64,000 bases of DNA from Ascoidea rubescens DSM 1968 (GCF_001661345.1 NW_017962918.1:496001-560000); one strand, 5' to 3'; shown: positions 20,657 to 32,478, numbered from the stretch's first letter. Translations and numbers: made by a program. Notes: generated by a model from the letters alone, not told the origin.

Positions 20657-22987
20657 CTATTTTTTCTTTAATGGGGCACACTGTATCTTCAACCAATTAA
20701 GAGCAATAGAATTTGATTCCAAATAGTGGCTAACCTCTTTGAAGATAAGGTTGTGTCTCTTGTTTATAACTTCAATTTCTTTTTCGGTTAATAATTTAAC
20801 GTTGATTAGTTTCTTGCAATATGGAACCAAGCAAACATTTTCAAATTTTAAAAACTTCTTATTATTTTCCAATCCTTTATTGATATCATCAGCTTTGATA
20901 ACAATCATGTCATTTTCAATTCGAATACCGTATTCATTATCCTTATAATACCCTGGCTCATTTGAAATGTAATTGCCAACCTCCAATGGAAATCTTGCAT
21001 AGTATGGACGATATCCAACCCCCACTGGTCCTTCATGAACATTTAGAAACGACCCAATGCCATGCCCAGTTCCATGTTGATAATCTAGCCCTTGGGCCCA
21101 TAAAAACTGTCTAGCCAAAACATCTAATTGTACTCCATTTGTACCTTCAGGGAATATTATATTTTCTAACGAAATATTTCCCTTCAAGACCAATGTATAG
21201 TTATCAATTTCTTCTTGCGAGGGATTTGAAAAATGAATAGTTCTAGTGATGTCTGTTGTGCCTTCTAAGAATTGTGCACCGGAATCATTCAAGTAAATCT
21301 TTGAGGGATCTATTGTTAAAGAATCGAATTCTGATGGAGCATAGTGAATGATGGAAGCATTTTTACCCGTCGATGATATTGTTTCAAAAGATAAATCAAT
21401 AAAATTTTTCATTTCTTTTCTGAATTTTTTTTGTTTGACTGCAGCATCATATTCAGTTAAAAGTTTTTCTTTGTTGATTAATTGGTCTTCTAACCAAGAA
21501 AAGAATTTAATTAACGCAATTGCATCCTTTTTATGAGCCGTTTTTAGTCCAAGAATTTCTGTTTTGTTTTTAACTGATTTGAGTAATTCGATTGGAGATT
21601 GAATTTTCAAGTAGTCACTTTTTAAGTTTCTAACGAGTTCCCAAGAGGAGGAATTTGGAATTAAAAATTTATTGTTTGAATTATTTTTGGAAATTTCTTC
21701 TGAAATCGTAGATAAATCAGACCAAAACTGATTGTAGGGTTTAGTGATAATTTGGCAGTCGTTGTTTAAATAATTTAGAATGTTTTCGTTGCTTTTATCG
21801 TTCTTTGGAATTCTTTGATCGATATCGCAGTAGAGATAGTGTGAATTTTCAGTTATAATCATATAAGAAAAAAAAACTGGGTTATAAGGGATATCAGAAG
21901 CTCTTAGATTCAATAGCCAGGCTATTTCATCTAGAGCAGTAATGACAAAATAAGATGAATTGAAATCATTTTTTAGAGTTTTTTTTAATTGGTCAATTTT
22001 ATCAAGTGTTGATTTACCAGATATATTTTCATTTAATTTAATGAAGTTTGAGGTTAATCTTATTGGTTTCTTTTCAAATTCGGGCCAAATTTTGTCAATC
22101 AAGTTTTCAGTAATTGGAACCAAATTGATTTTGGGAGTTTCAGGTAATTTTTTTGAGACTTCATTTTGAATCAATTTTTTAAAAGAATCGTATCTATCAA
22201 AAGTGAATAATTTTGGGTCAATACCAATATTAACCTCTTTGTAAGTGTCTAAACTTGATTGGATAGCATTTTTAATTGTCCATAATTCCCAGGATTGGTT
22301 ATTTTGGTTGTCAGTTTTCAATAGTTTCCAATTAAAATCTAATTCGTTGTTAGCTTGTATATAGTATCTACCATCAGTGCAAAGAGCAGCTAACCCACTT
22401 GGAGTTTCGTTCATTGATAGCAAATCCCTGGTTATTATTGCGATACCAGCAGAGCCAGTAAAACCTGAGATAAAGCTTCTTCTTTGATCAGCAGAGGAGA
22501 CATATTCAGACTGATGTTCATCTTCAGATGGCACAATGTAGATTGCTAGATCATGGCTTTTCATTTCATTTCGAAGACTTAATAGTCTCTTTGAGGTGTT
22601 GATTTCTTTTTGATTGGATAGTAAATGATGGTCCATGCTGGAACTTTGTTGTTGTTGTTGGCACAAGGATATAGTTGAGTTATTTCTTGATAGTAAGGGA
22701 GTTTTGATTGAATAACTTGAAGCTGACCTTGATAGACTAATTTGCTTAGTTAGAAAGTTTTTGCGGTGCTGTCTTGATAAAAGACCAGGAGAACAGGTAC
22801 AATTTGAGCAGAATTTTCTTGATACTGAGCTTCTATTTATATGGGTATTGGTGGCAATCATTTTGAAATAAGAAATTGGAAGAGGATTAGCTTGAGAGTA
22901 TTGTGAATGAATATTGAGAGTAATGTGATTTAGAATAGTGGAATGTGCCTTTTCTCGAGTGAGAGACTTTGCAGTGTTTATGAACAT
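20657..22987 (-). CDS. FRA1: Fra1-type X-Pro aminopeptidase (iron regulation)
   Basis: Fra1 is an aminopeptidase P-like protein that works with Fra2 and Grx3/4 to pass mitochondrial iron status to Aft1. The 776-residue protein matches S. cerevisiae Fra1 (about 749 aa) along its length: CTCSPGLLSRQHRK near 63, IVPSEDEHQSEYVSSADQRRSFISGFTGSAG at 152-182, ALDEIAWLLNLR, VFFSYM, ETISSTGKNASIIHY, the metal-site region LNDSGAQFLEGTTDITRTIHF with two Asp, HGTGHGIGSFLNVHEGP, and NEPGYY...GIRIENDM. The conserved CTCSPGLLSRQ block supports an N-terminus well upstream of the peptidase part. The exact ATG is less certain (22987 or 22861). Its upstream region opens into the 7.4 kb gene-free stretch. Confidence 0.95.
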   Translation of the reverse strand: MFINTAKSLTREKAHSTILNHITLNIHSQYSQANPLPISYFKMIATNTHINRSSVSRKFCSNCTCSPGLLSRQHRKNFLTKQISLSRSASSYSIKTPLLSRNNSTISLCQQQQQSSSMDHHLLSNQKEINTSKRLLSLRNEMKSHDLAIYIVPSEDEHQSEYVSSADQRRSFISGFTGSAGIAIITRDLLSMNETPSGLAALCTDGRYYIQANNELDFNWKLLKTDNQNNQSWELWTIKNAIQSSLDTYKEVNIGIDPKLFTFDRYDSFKKLIQNEVSKKLPETPKINLVPITENLIDKIWPEFEKKPIRLTSNFIKLNENISGKSTLDKIDQLKKTLKNDFNSSYFVITALDEIAWLLNLRASDIPYNPVFFSYMIITENSHYLYCDIDQRIPKNDKSNENILNYLNNDCQIITKPYNQFWSDLSTISEEISKNNSNNKFLIPNSSSWELVRNLKSDYLKIQSPIELLKSVKNKTEILGLKTAHKKDAIALIKFFSWLEDQLINKEKLLTEYDAAVKQKKFRKEMKNFIDLSFETISSTGKNASIIHYAPSEFDSLTIDPSKIYLNDSGAQFLEGTTDITRTIHFSNPSQEEIDNYTLVLKGNISLENIIFPEGTNGVQLDVLARQFLWAQGLDYQHGTGHGIGSFLNVHEGPVGVGYRPYYARFPLEVGNYISNEPGYYKDNEYGIRIENDMIVIKADDINKGLENNKKFLKFENVCLVPYCKKLINVKLLTEKEIEVINKRHNLIFKEVSHYLESNSIALNWLKIQCAPLKKK

Positions 22988-25254
22988 AAAACAAATTTAC
23001 AGCTGGTATATCAGAGTATATATATGTTTTTATATATTTATAGGATGGATATGGATGGGTGTGAGTGGATATAGTTGTACTTGTGCCTGCACCTATAATG
23101 ATAAATCCAGTTATCACCACTTGATTTCTGATGTGCTAGTGAGAAAAGAAACAAAAAGAAAAGAAAAGAGAAAGAACGAGAACACTTATGCTTTCAGGTT
23201 CTCAGGTTTTCAAGCAAAAGACAGAATTTCAAAAGGTGAAATTTTTAGAGGACAAAGTAAATCAAACCAGAGGAAAATTAGCATTAATTCGAAAAAGATG
23301 ATATGAAATGTGATGAGTTGCTTCAAAACACTTGCTTGCTAAACTTTAACAGAGCAGCACTGAGAGCCACCGGACAGAACTCGCTAGGAGCCACCAAAAA
23401 ACTGGCCTAGTTTTGGAAGCAAAACCACAGCATATTGGTGAAGCAGTACCAACAGCCCCAGAAGCACGACTTGGGTCTGGAAATCAGCAGCAAAACCTCC
23501 AGAAGAGCCTATGCAGGAACACTTACACAGTAACCGGATATCAGCAACTCTCCCAGCATGATCTAATTTTTCACAGATGGCCTTATTATCTCATGATTCT
23601 CTCGTTATCAACCAACCACTCAGACCGTAGCCCCACTACACGCAATTGCAGAGAAGAGAAAAAGAGGCACAGAAGGCAGCTTTTCGAGTATTTATAGCCT
23701 ATCCTTCTTTTGTACCAGTATCTCCAACGCCAGTTAAAAACAGGCCCCACCCCCGGTTGCGAGCCCTGAGCCGCGCCGCAGAGATGGTAAACGCGATCTA
23801 GCGCGATTGTATGTGGTTCACTGTGGTTTCTGTGCATTACTGCAAGATGTATCAGAGATACATTTGAGTGCCTTTTCCACAGGCCTGGATTTTACATCTG
23901 TCTGGGTTCCACCATTCTAATGTGTAAATATATGGAAATATTTGTTCATTGAGCACAGATGCTGTTTTCAGACCAAAGCAGCAACAAAATTTTCCTTCAA
24001 CTCCAGTGCAGTGTCAGAGCTGACAGAGAAGTCATAGAACATACGATCTTTCAATAAATGCAATAGTTTTTTGCAACAACCATGGGATAGCAGACATTAT
24101 TAAATACCTTTCCAGTTTTGCCAAGTTCAGTGACAATAGCCAGGATGAAGATGGTAAAGCAGTCATCTAAACAATTTCATGGAACAAATAAACCTGGCTA
24201 TCCTCTATTTTGGATTTTATCTTTCAATTACTTTTATATTCTAATCAATAATAGTCTATATGTCACGAAACCAGATTGGAAAACGATTAACCATACAAAG
24301 CTGATACTTACTATTGGTATTTCAAAACCAAGTCAAGCCAAGACATTGCACATATTTTATAACCATTTTATTCTTTTTATACATGGAATCAAGCTATATT
24401 ACTTGAATAAGATGATTACTTTATATTCTTATTCATATTCCCAAGCACCACAGAAAGTCAAATGAGCTCCATCAACTTCCATAACAACCACGATATAAGC
24501 TCAAGATTGTTTTATCTCCAAAGTCATTTTGAGTAGTTTTATTTATTGTTTAAATTTATATGTGATAACAATGCTGATTTTATAGCACATTATCAGCTAA
24601 AACATTTCTCAATATACTCATCTAACTAAAAAGAAATCAAAAAAAAAACAATCAAAAAAGGAAAAAAAAAGAAATTCACTACTTTCAATGCTTAAACAGC
24701 TTTTTTGATAATTAATTTACAAAATAACATTACAAATTCATTTTATATGCAATACTATTATTCAAATGGTTATAGATTCTGGTTTCCTGAAAAGAAAATC
24801 CAATATCGATTGAACCTAAAACATCCAACAATAACCAACCTGTTTTCAAATTTTACAAAGGAATTCAAAAAATATTCCAATAATCAACATTATTAATCAA
24901 AAATATTAATGTAACAACAAAAACATCTTCACATAATTAAATGGTTTGTTTTTACATTATTTAGTACTAATCCAAACAAAAAAAAAGAGAAAAATTCAGG
25001 GATTATCCATGTCTGACTATCTAGCCGTTGGACAAAATCGTAATAATACTGTTAAGTATTTAATTTGGTAATATCAAAAAAAGAAAAATATAATCCAAAC
25101 AATTCAATTTGAACAATTTGTTTCAAAGGTAGGTTTTTTATGTTTGATTTAATATTAGCTCAAGGGACTAAGACAGGTTAGAAGGGTTTTTTATTTTTTC
25201 TTTCTGCAAAAATAAATAATATTTTTGCATTTTATAAATTTTGATTTCAATGCC

Positions 25255-25321
25255 TACAATACAATACAATACAATACAATACAATACAATACAATACAAT
25301 ACAATACAATACAATACAATA
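25255..25321. repeat. (TACAA)13 microsatellite
   Basis: A perfect pentanucleotide repeat of about 13.4 units lies in the middle of the gene-free region. It is uninterrupted, so likely young and length-variable. Confidence 0.95.
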
Positions 25322-26849
25322 GAAAAAAAAGAAATAAAATCATTCAAAGTATTTCATGCCTACTCAAGTACATGTCAATAAACACCAAAAATTACACTAG
25401 AGAAATGCTATGCAAAATGTGATGCAGAAATTAATTATAAAAGCAACATCTAATTTCATAAAATGAAAATTTTGAGTACTTTCAATCCATTGATTCCTGT
25501 TTATCTTTTATTATTCAAAAAATTTGGCAACCAACAAAGAACAAATGCAATCCCACAAAAAAATGCTGCCTAAAGTTATATATTCAGCTTCTTCATGTCC
25601 TTTACATCCAGAACAAAACAGGAAAACACCAACTCTGCGGGCTGTATGCATCTCACAGTCCCAATCGGTACTTGTGCAGATTTGTATGCAGTGTCAGCGC
25701 TTCTACACGCAACGAGTGCCTTCTTCCGTCCCACTGGCTATTTTCTATTATACAACATTTGATGGCTCTTTATTATAAATATTCTTTATGATTTTCCAGC
25801 ATATTCTTTAGCATTGTCCATTGGTATTATAACTAATCATCAAGAATCAAATGGATTTTTCGAACTTTTTGTGGTTTTGCAGTCGTTAGAATATAGTTTG
25901 CTGTCAGTCGTAATTGAGTTTTTTAATAGCACCTTTTGTAAAAAGAAACCAAAGGAAATCGAAGCATAACTATGTTACTATAGTGTTGTGATTGTATTCC
26001 TCAATTCGCTTGGATTGAATAATTAGTTAAGCACTTAATTAATTTTATGAAAACCTAAGATCTATTGTCTTTAGAAATTTTTTTATAGTTTTCAAAAATT
26101 TTATTTAATCCTCTCATCAACCCTTCTAACCTCATAATCCTGAAAACATAACCAAGAATGACTAAATTGTAATTAATGGAATACAGTTTTGTTTTAATTT
26201 TCACTTTGGTAGTTGATGAGACGTTATAGTTTTTTTAATCATAAGGAACATTAAAATAATTATTGCAATGATTGACATTTTGGTTTTCATTTTTCAATAG
26301 CACTTTAACTATCTTTCTTCCCCTTATCTTTGCTAGTATTAACTTACCCTGAAGGCTTATCGTAGATCTTGTAGAGAAGTTATTAACGCCGAAATAGAGA
26401 CTCAAAACAATAGAGCAATATGGGAGTTAGTAATTGAATGAAAGAAAATAACGCTCAAATTTATTGGTAATCCATTTTATATCGATTTCGAAGTTACTTT
26501 AAGTCCATTTTAAAAAAAATTCCAAAATAAAATTAAAACTATTTTAAATCCTTTTCTTGACAAAACGTTTTTTCGAAAAGACTTTAATATCCGAAGTTAC
26601 TAACTCTTAGACTAACTTACACCTTTTCTACTGCTTTACCCAGATATGTTGCATGAGATGGAGCTAGTGATACCGATCCTGTCTAATATCACATATTATC
26701 AACCAAAAAGGATCATATTGTTAGGCTTGGATGATAAAAACAATATTGTTAATCTGAAAAAACATGTATTTTTTTTCATCAAATACATAATTAAATGAAT
26801 CAATGACTCTCTAAGTCATATAGTCAAAATAAATACCGATAGTTATTGA

Positions 26850-26950
26850 AATAAAAAAAAAAAGAGAAAAAAAAGAGAAAAAATTGAAGAAAATAAAAAA
26901 ATTAAACAAAAAATTAAACAAAAAATTAAAACAAATTAAAAAATTGAAAT
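26850..26950. repeat. A-rich degenerate repeat tract
   Basis: A-runs are interrupted by GAG, then by AATTAAACAAAA units repeated about three times (26895-26945). It is simple-sequence DNA, consistent with nucleosome-poor AT-rich spacer. Confidence 0.6.
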
Positions 26951-28619
26951 CAATTCTCTGATATTGTTTTTGATTTCTAAATGGTATCCCTTAATCACAG
27001 TTGCTGGCTGAAAATTATATCTTCCAAATGAAATATGATCTTTCATATATATACATATACATATACGTGTGAGATAAACCTATTTGACCCAATTTAAAAA
27101 AAAAAGCAAAGAATAACATTCAAACACAATTAAAAGCCCCCATCTAATTTCAAGTTTATGCTTTTGAACACATTAGTAGTTTGTTTGCTCAATTGATTGT
27201 TTGTTTTGCTTTAAAGAGTTGTTATTAGAAGAGGGCTAGACGGGGAGGCAATAAAGAGCAGCAGATTTAAACAATTTGTGATTTCTAAAGAAAAAAGATA
27301 TTCGTTAGTTATTTTATTTGATATTAAGTTTTGTGATGTATTAGGATTTGATATATTGCAATAAATTTGCTAAAACAAAGTGTGTTTTGATATATTTAAA
27401 TTGAACTGACTTTGGCCCTTTTCCCAATCTTTTATTAGAAGCAGCTGTGATCTATAATTAATACCCAGCAAAAGTTTATTAAAAGCATGTTAAAACATGA
27501 GTTGCATGTCAATAAAACATTGACAATTGTTAGAATAATACCTAGTCTATTGTTGATTGTCTATGGTTGATTGTTTATTATTTAATGTTTATTATTTAAT
27601 TTAATTGAGTCTGTTATAAATAAACCCTTTATTAAAAACAACCCAGCTATTAATAAATTGTCAGTTTCATTGATAATTGATTAATGTAATTGAAAGTTAT
27701 ATGAAAACTAGTTTGGTAATTAGTTAAAAATTGTAATGATTTTATTGTTGCTGAAATTGAGTCATAAAAAAAATAGAAATAAAATAAGAATAAAAGAAAG
27801 AAAAAATTAAACAAGATTAAACAAGATTACACAAGATTAACAAAATAAGATGTAATTATGTAAACAATTTTAATTCTTGGTGTTTGGTGATTATTTTTTT
27901 TTTGTTCAATTAAATCTAATTTAATCTGAGATTAATTGAGAATAAGGTATAATCATATGACAACATATACATTATTCTCATTATTAACCTATTGACTAAA
28001 ACAATTTCTTTTTATTTCCAGATGAAAAATCATTTGGTATTAAAGAAACAGTCAAACAATGCTAGAAAACGAGCTATTGGAATAATTTAAATTAGCTTGT
28101 TTCACTTGGAATGATTACAGCAATAATATTAACAATATTTGCAATACAAATAAGTAAGTAAATAAATAAAAAAAGCAATTAAACCGTAAAAAAAAAAGAA
28201 AAAAAAAAGTAAATCCAGGAAACTAAGAGCTGATTTCCTGATATTAAAAACAACAATATCTTGTTTGAGAAAACGCATAAAAAATTGCAATCTTGTTTTT
28301 AAAAGAATTTGGATAAAACTTGTAAAACCATCATTGAGTCCACTGCATTGAAGGTAACTAAAAAACAATTAACATTTTGAAAATTTACAATAAAGTGTGT
28401 ACATCTTATTTCTCTAAGAAAGAAGTTAAAAAAAGTAAAAATGTATTTTAAAATAGTGTAAATTAGAGATAACTGTATATTATTAGTATATATATACAAA
28501 TATAATTATATATAGCTACATGATAGATATTTTTATCTAGGTCTAACCATCAAAATGTCATCACAAAAAAGAGGTTTTACGTTTAGAAAGTGATACATGT
28601 TTTATATAGAAGTAAAGCA

Positions 28620-29420
28620 ACAGCGTTAGCAGAGGTGTGAGAAAAAAATGCGTGTGTATAGCAATATGCACTCCCGCTTTTGCTCGCGCGTGTATACACA
28701 ATGTTAAATCCAAATGGCGACTGAATTTTGAGAAAACACTGGAGTGATGTGTTCCCGGACCAGGCAGGGGCGTATGTGTAATCGGAACGCTTTATCTCAG
28801 TGGGCCATAAACCTGCAGATTTCTAAATTTAAAACTCTGACAAACTTTCTGGATTCGCCAGATTCAAGAGACTTGAAAGATATGGTTTTATTTGTTATAG
28901 TCATTTTTGAGCTTAAAACTTGTTTGAAAACAATTGCCTGGATACTCCAACACCTGAGAAAACACCACATCGGTTTTGCAAAAGCCAATAGAAGCCACAA
29001 AAGCACACACTGGGATAGCATCTCAGAAACAGTGCCCTGGAAGGTTGTTGAGCAAAAGCTGTGTGTAGTGGAAGCGTTAGGAGTTAAGAATTCCAAGGCC
29101 TGATTGTTAGAGTCTGCGAGGTAGCAAAGGTGTTGGACGTCCTGTTACTGCAGGTTGGAATAGGACGCAAAGAAGATAGCAAAGGGTGGAGGAGGACCCA
29201 ATGAAAGAGAAAGAAGAGAAGAACAAAATCCAACAACAGCACGCCGGTTGATGAGACAGAGGTCGAAACACAGTGAAACGATAAGATATTATGTTGCAAG
29301 AAGATCGCAGATTCTTGTTGACAAGCGTGCTATTGTCTATTGTTGAGATTCTTTTTGTTTTTAACTTTGGCCTAGTTCGTAGTTCATGATTGGACTTTGC
29401 CAATCATCTGGCGAGACTGT
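28620..29420. promoter_or_regulatory. orphan GC-rich island
   Basis: Base composition rises well above that of the surrounding spacer, with GC-rich words such as CTCGCGCGTG, CCCGGACCAGGCAGGGG and GCGAGGTAGCAAAGG. Elsewhere in the window such islands lie just upstream of genes (CDC7, MCA1, PMI40, BUD14). Here the nearest gene start is more than 3 kb away. An inverted repeat, TGTGTATA (28653-28660) with TATACACA (28693-28700), lies at its left end. It may be the promoter of a transcript that is not a recognisable protein gene. Confidence 0.35.
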
Positions 29421-30348
29421 TAATGTCCTTATAGAATATTCCTTCAGCTATGTTTCTCAGTTTTAGTTTATTTGGCTCAAATTGGCTTTAGAGCTCGATT
29501 AGCAATTAGTTTAATTCTATTTGTAGCTTAAAATCTACCCCCTAGGGTGAGTTGGTGGACCAGCTCCGGCACATTTGTCTTGTCTAAGTTGAACTTACTG
29601 TTTTCACCATCTTGTTGTTGTTGTCTGATTTATATTTTCTACGTTTCCCATTTGGTTGTTATTGATAAAATTACATACATAATCTGTTTGCTATTTAAAG
29701 AAAGCAAAATAAAGTCAAAAAAAGTAAAATAATATCGAATAAAACAAGGGACAGTCAAGCATGTTAAAGATTAAATGAGTAAAAGAATAAAATATCGGGG
29801 TTAAAAGGATAACCAAAATCAAGAAAAGAATAAAAGAATAAAAAAATAGGAATCAAAATGGAAAAAAAAGAAAAAAAAAGAATCAAAGGTCATATAATAT
29901 AGCTTATTTTGAAAATGTAATTTGATCAAACCATCAAACGGATCAAAAATGCACTATTGTCATTCAGAATGAATTTAAAAAAAAAAGGTAAATTTTGGCA
30001 ATACTAAAATAAAATACACAGCGAGTGAACTAAACACGGGAGAACTTTGTTTGTAAAAGTGAAAAAAAATTGATATCCTTTTGATACCAAGCAGTAAACA
30101 AAAACCATAATAAATGGATAAATGGTAGATGAACTATAGAAAGATACAAGCAGAATTAAATAAAAAATGACGACAACATGTTTGTATCTTGTTTGTATCT
30201 GTTTTACTAATTTCTTTGTTGTTTTTTTGTATTTTTGTAGGTTGTTTTTTTGTATTTTTTTTATAAGTTTTTTTGTATTTTTTTTATTTTAATGTTTGTG
30301 TTATTGTAAAATCACTAGTTAGTCATATGCTTATTGTTTAAAATAAGT

Positions 30349-32478
30349 TTAGCGAAAATTCAGCAAACCGTTGTTAATGCTATTGTTATAATTTAAATCA
30401 TTATTATCGGGGGCAACAGTGCCATTATATTGAACTAAATTATTATTAGAATTTGTAAATCCATTGGTGGTGCCTGAACTGATACTATTATTTTGATTTG
30501 TGCTAGCAGCAGCAATTGTGGCAGCAGCGGCGGCGGCAGCGGCGGCGGCAGCAGCAGCATCACCACTTGCAGTGCTACTACTAGTGCTAGCACTGGTATT
30601 GTTATACTCATTGATATTCGTTGGAAAACTATTGTAATTTTGTGAATAAAGATTTGGAGTTAACGAATAATTCGTCAAGTATTGGTAATTTGTTGGTTGT
30701 TGGGATGCAGTTGGGACTGGAATTGGAGATGGAAGTTGACCAAAAGTTTGAGTCTGGTATGTTTGATTTGCTGGATAATTTGGATAGCCTTGATAGTTTG
30801 GCGTATAACTTGATGAAAAATTCGATGGGAAACTTTGGGAATAATTTTGTGTGTAGTTTGATGAATAGTTTGATGAATAATTGGGATATCTTGGCTGCTG
30901 TTGGTTATAGTAACTATTTGCAGGACCATTTAAAATACTCAAATTGTTAAAGTATGGAATATTTTGGTTATAAGGTTGAATAGTTTGTTCATTAGAAAAA
31001 TTACTGATTGAAGTACAATTTGAGGGATAATTGTTTGTGGAATTTATTGGACTATTGTTGTTAGAAGGGTTAGTATGATTATCATTAAGACTCTCAATAT
31101 TACTAAGACTGTTATTACTGTTAATGTTTGTATTGGTATCAAACACTGGATAATCAGTTAGATTTGGAAGGGTGGGAGCAGGTGGAGGAATGCCATTCAT
31201 TGAATAAGGATTTTGATTTTGATTTTGATTAAGCAAACTAGAGGGAAACATTAAGGTGGGATTATTTGGGTTTATTAATGTTTTAGAGAATCGTGAATTG
31301 GTATATTCTTGTAAAAGAGGTTTATAGTCAAAGGCACATAAAATAATTCTGGAATTATCATTTAAATCTATAACACCTTTTAATAAATCTCTTTTCATCA
31401 TTCTTTCTTCAACGTATAGAGCAGAGGTTGTAGCTCTTGGTAATAAATAGATTCTCATGTCAGATTTGTATCTTGGTCTTGCGACATTTTTTTTCAAAAA
31501 GGTTGTCGTTGGTCTATCGCCTAGTTTTCCAATTGTGTTGAATTTATTTGTAATTTGAGAATTTAAAACTTTTTGTTTTTCATCTGGGGTATAAAGCTCA
31601 TTATCGTCGTCGTCAGTTAAATATAAATTTCCAGGCATAGCAGTCTCAAATTTTAATAAGACAGCACCTCCAGACTCAGTTGCAGCAGCTCTTGTTACTC
31701 TAATCAAAGAGTATTCCTTCAAGTCAAATAGTTTGTTTATAGATTTGTCTATAGAGGTAAATATAGGAATTTTTTCATTTTTTGTATTTTTAGACAACTG
31801 GGAACTAGAGCTTATGTCTTTGGAGGTGTCAACATATCGAACAGATTTGACACACAAACTTGAATTGACACCATTTGAATTTGAATTGGAACTGGGATTG
31901 GAATTAGAATTAGAATCAGAATTAGCGTCTTTAGTGTCAATGCTAGAATTAGAGTTCGAATTAGAATCAGAATCAGAGTTTGTGATCGGATTAGAATTTA
32001 GAGAAGAATTGATAGTCAGTATATTGGCTAGTTCAAGATCAGTGGCAATTTGGTTGTTTCCATTTTTAAAAATATGGATTTTTCTTCTTGCAGGATCAGC
32101 AACTAAGGTAGCATACAAAGAGGTGAGAGATGAAACCAAGGCCAATCTGATTCTAGTTTCTGCTGCAAGAGGTCTCCCCTGAGGCCTTGAAGCCCCAGTT
32201 CTGTTTGAAATGATAGCAGCAGCTCTTCTACAGTTGGGTCTTCTTCTTCTCGCAAGCTTGACAATTTGGTCAGAGTTGTGGACGTCGTCGAATCGTCGTG
32301 ATTGGGTGTTTTGGTGAGAAATAATGGAGTAGTTTGGAATTGCAGAGCTGGAAGAAGGGAAAGAGGATGGCGTCAGCAAGAAGCTAGAACTATTGGATTG
32401 AGATAGATTGGAGATAGGAGGAAGCCTCAAGTGCATGGATGTGAGAGATTGAGTATTATTACTTAAAGAAGTGGACAT
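30349..32478 (-). CDS. unidentified Asn/Ser-rich protein with a basic conserved-looking block, possible DNA-binding regulator
   Basis: From the ATG at 32478 the protein has 709 residues. Residues about 75-145 are ordered-looking and basic: KLARRRRPNCRRAAAI, then RTGASRPQGRPLAAETRIRL and ATLVADPARRKIHIFKN. After an Asn/Ser-rich gap come two more ordered blocks, SLIRVTRAAATESGGAVLLKF (about 255-275) and RPTTTFLKKNVARPRYKSDMRIYLLPRATTSALYVEER (about 325-360). The C-terminal half is Asn/Ser/Tyr/Pro/Gln-rich with a run of 12 Ala. The layout (basic block, low-complexity activation-like tail, long regulatory flanks) suggests a transcription regulator. I could not assign a family. The frame continues upstream to a TTG at 32754, but that stretch is Phe/Tyr/Ile-rich leader sequence and is not included. 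Confidence 0.7.
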   Translation of the reverse strand: MSTSLSNNTQSLTSMHLRLPPISNLSQSNSSSFLLTPSSFPSSSSAIPNYSIISHQNTQSRRFDDVHNSDQIVKLARRRRPNCRRAAAIISNRTGASRPQGRPLAAETRIRLALVSSLTSLYATLVADPARRKIHIFKNGNNQIATDLELANILTINSSLNSNPITNSDSDSNSNSNSSIDTKDANSDSNSNSNPSSNSNSNGVNSSLCVKSVRYVDTSKDISSSSQLSKNTKNEKIPIFTSIDKSINKLFDLKEYSLIRVTRAAATESGGAVLLKFETAMPGNLYLTDDDDNELYTPDEKQKVLNSQITNKFNTIGKLGDRPTTTFLKKNVARPRYKSDMRIYLLPRATTSALYVEERMMKRDLLKGVIDLNDNSRIILCAFDYKPLLQEYTNSRFSKTLINPNNPTLMFPSSLLNQNQNQNPYSMNGIPPPAPTLPNLTDYPVFDTNTNINSNNSLSNIESLNDNHTNPSNNNSPINSTNNYPSNCTSISNFSNEQTIQPYNQNIPYFNNLSILNGPANSYYNQQQPRYPNYSSNYSSNYTQNYSQSFPSNFSSSYTPNYQGYPNYPANQTYQTQTFGQLPSPIPVPTASQQPTNYQYLTNYSLTPNLYSQNYNSFPTNINEYNNTSASTSSSTASGDAAAAAAAAAAAAATIAAASTNQNNSISSGTTNGFTNSNNNLVQYNGTVAPDNNDLNYNNSINNGLLNFR

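Larger units (their letters stand above)
22988..30348. other. 7.4 kb region without a credible protein gene
   Basis: The stretch runs from the FRA1 start to the 3' end of the next gene. The longest open frames are about 115-120 codons and show no family motif. About 23340-23900 is GC-richer and probably FRA1 promoter. About 24500-28600 is very AT-rich with A-runs and short repeats. About 28620-29420 is again GC-rich although no gene start is near. A (TACAA)n microsatellite lies at 25255-25321. I saw no tRNA boxes or known small RNA. It could hold an unrecognised long RNA, a centromere or simply long regulatory DNA. Confidence 0.6.

Noticed and set aside
24118-24465. 115-codon open frame in the gene-free region
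   Set aside because: Composition is that of translated AT-rich spacer and there is no recognisable motif or supporting context.
26598-26643. TACTAAC followed by a pyrimidine tract and CAG, a possible intron end or telomerase-RNA-type splice site
   Set aside because: No good 5' splice site (GTATGT or GTAAGT) was seen in the preceding several hundred bases, and the following sequence has no open frame.
28744-29103. 119-codon open frame on the plus strand and a 99-codon frame opposite it
   Set aside because: Both occur in a GC-rich island where stops are rarer, overlap each other antisense, and show no family motif.
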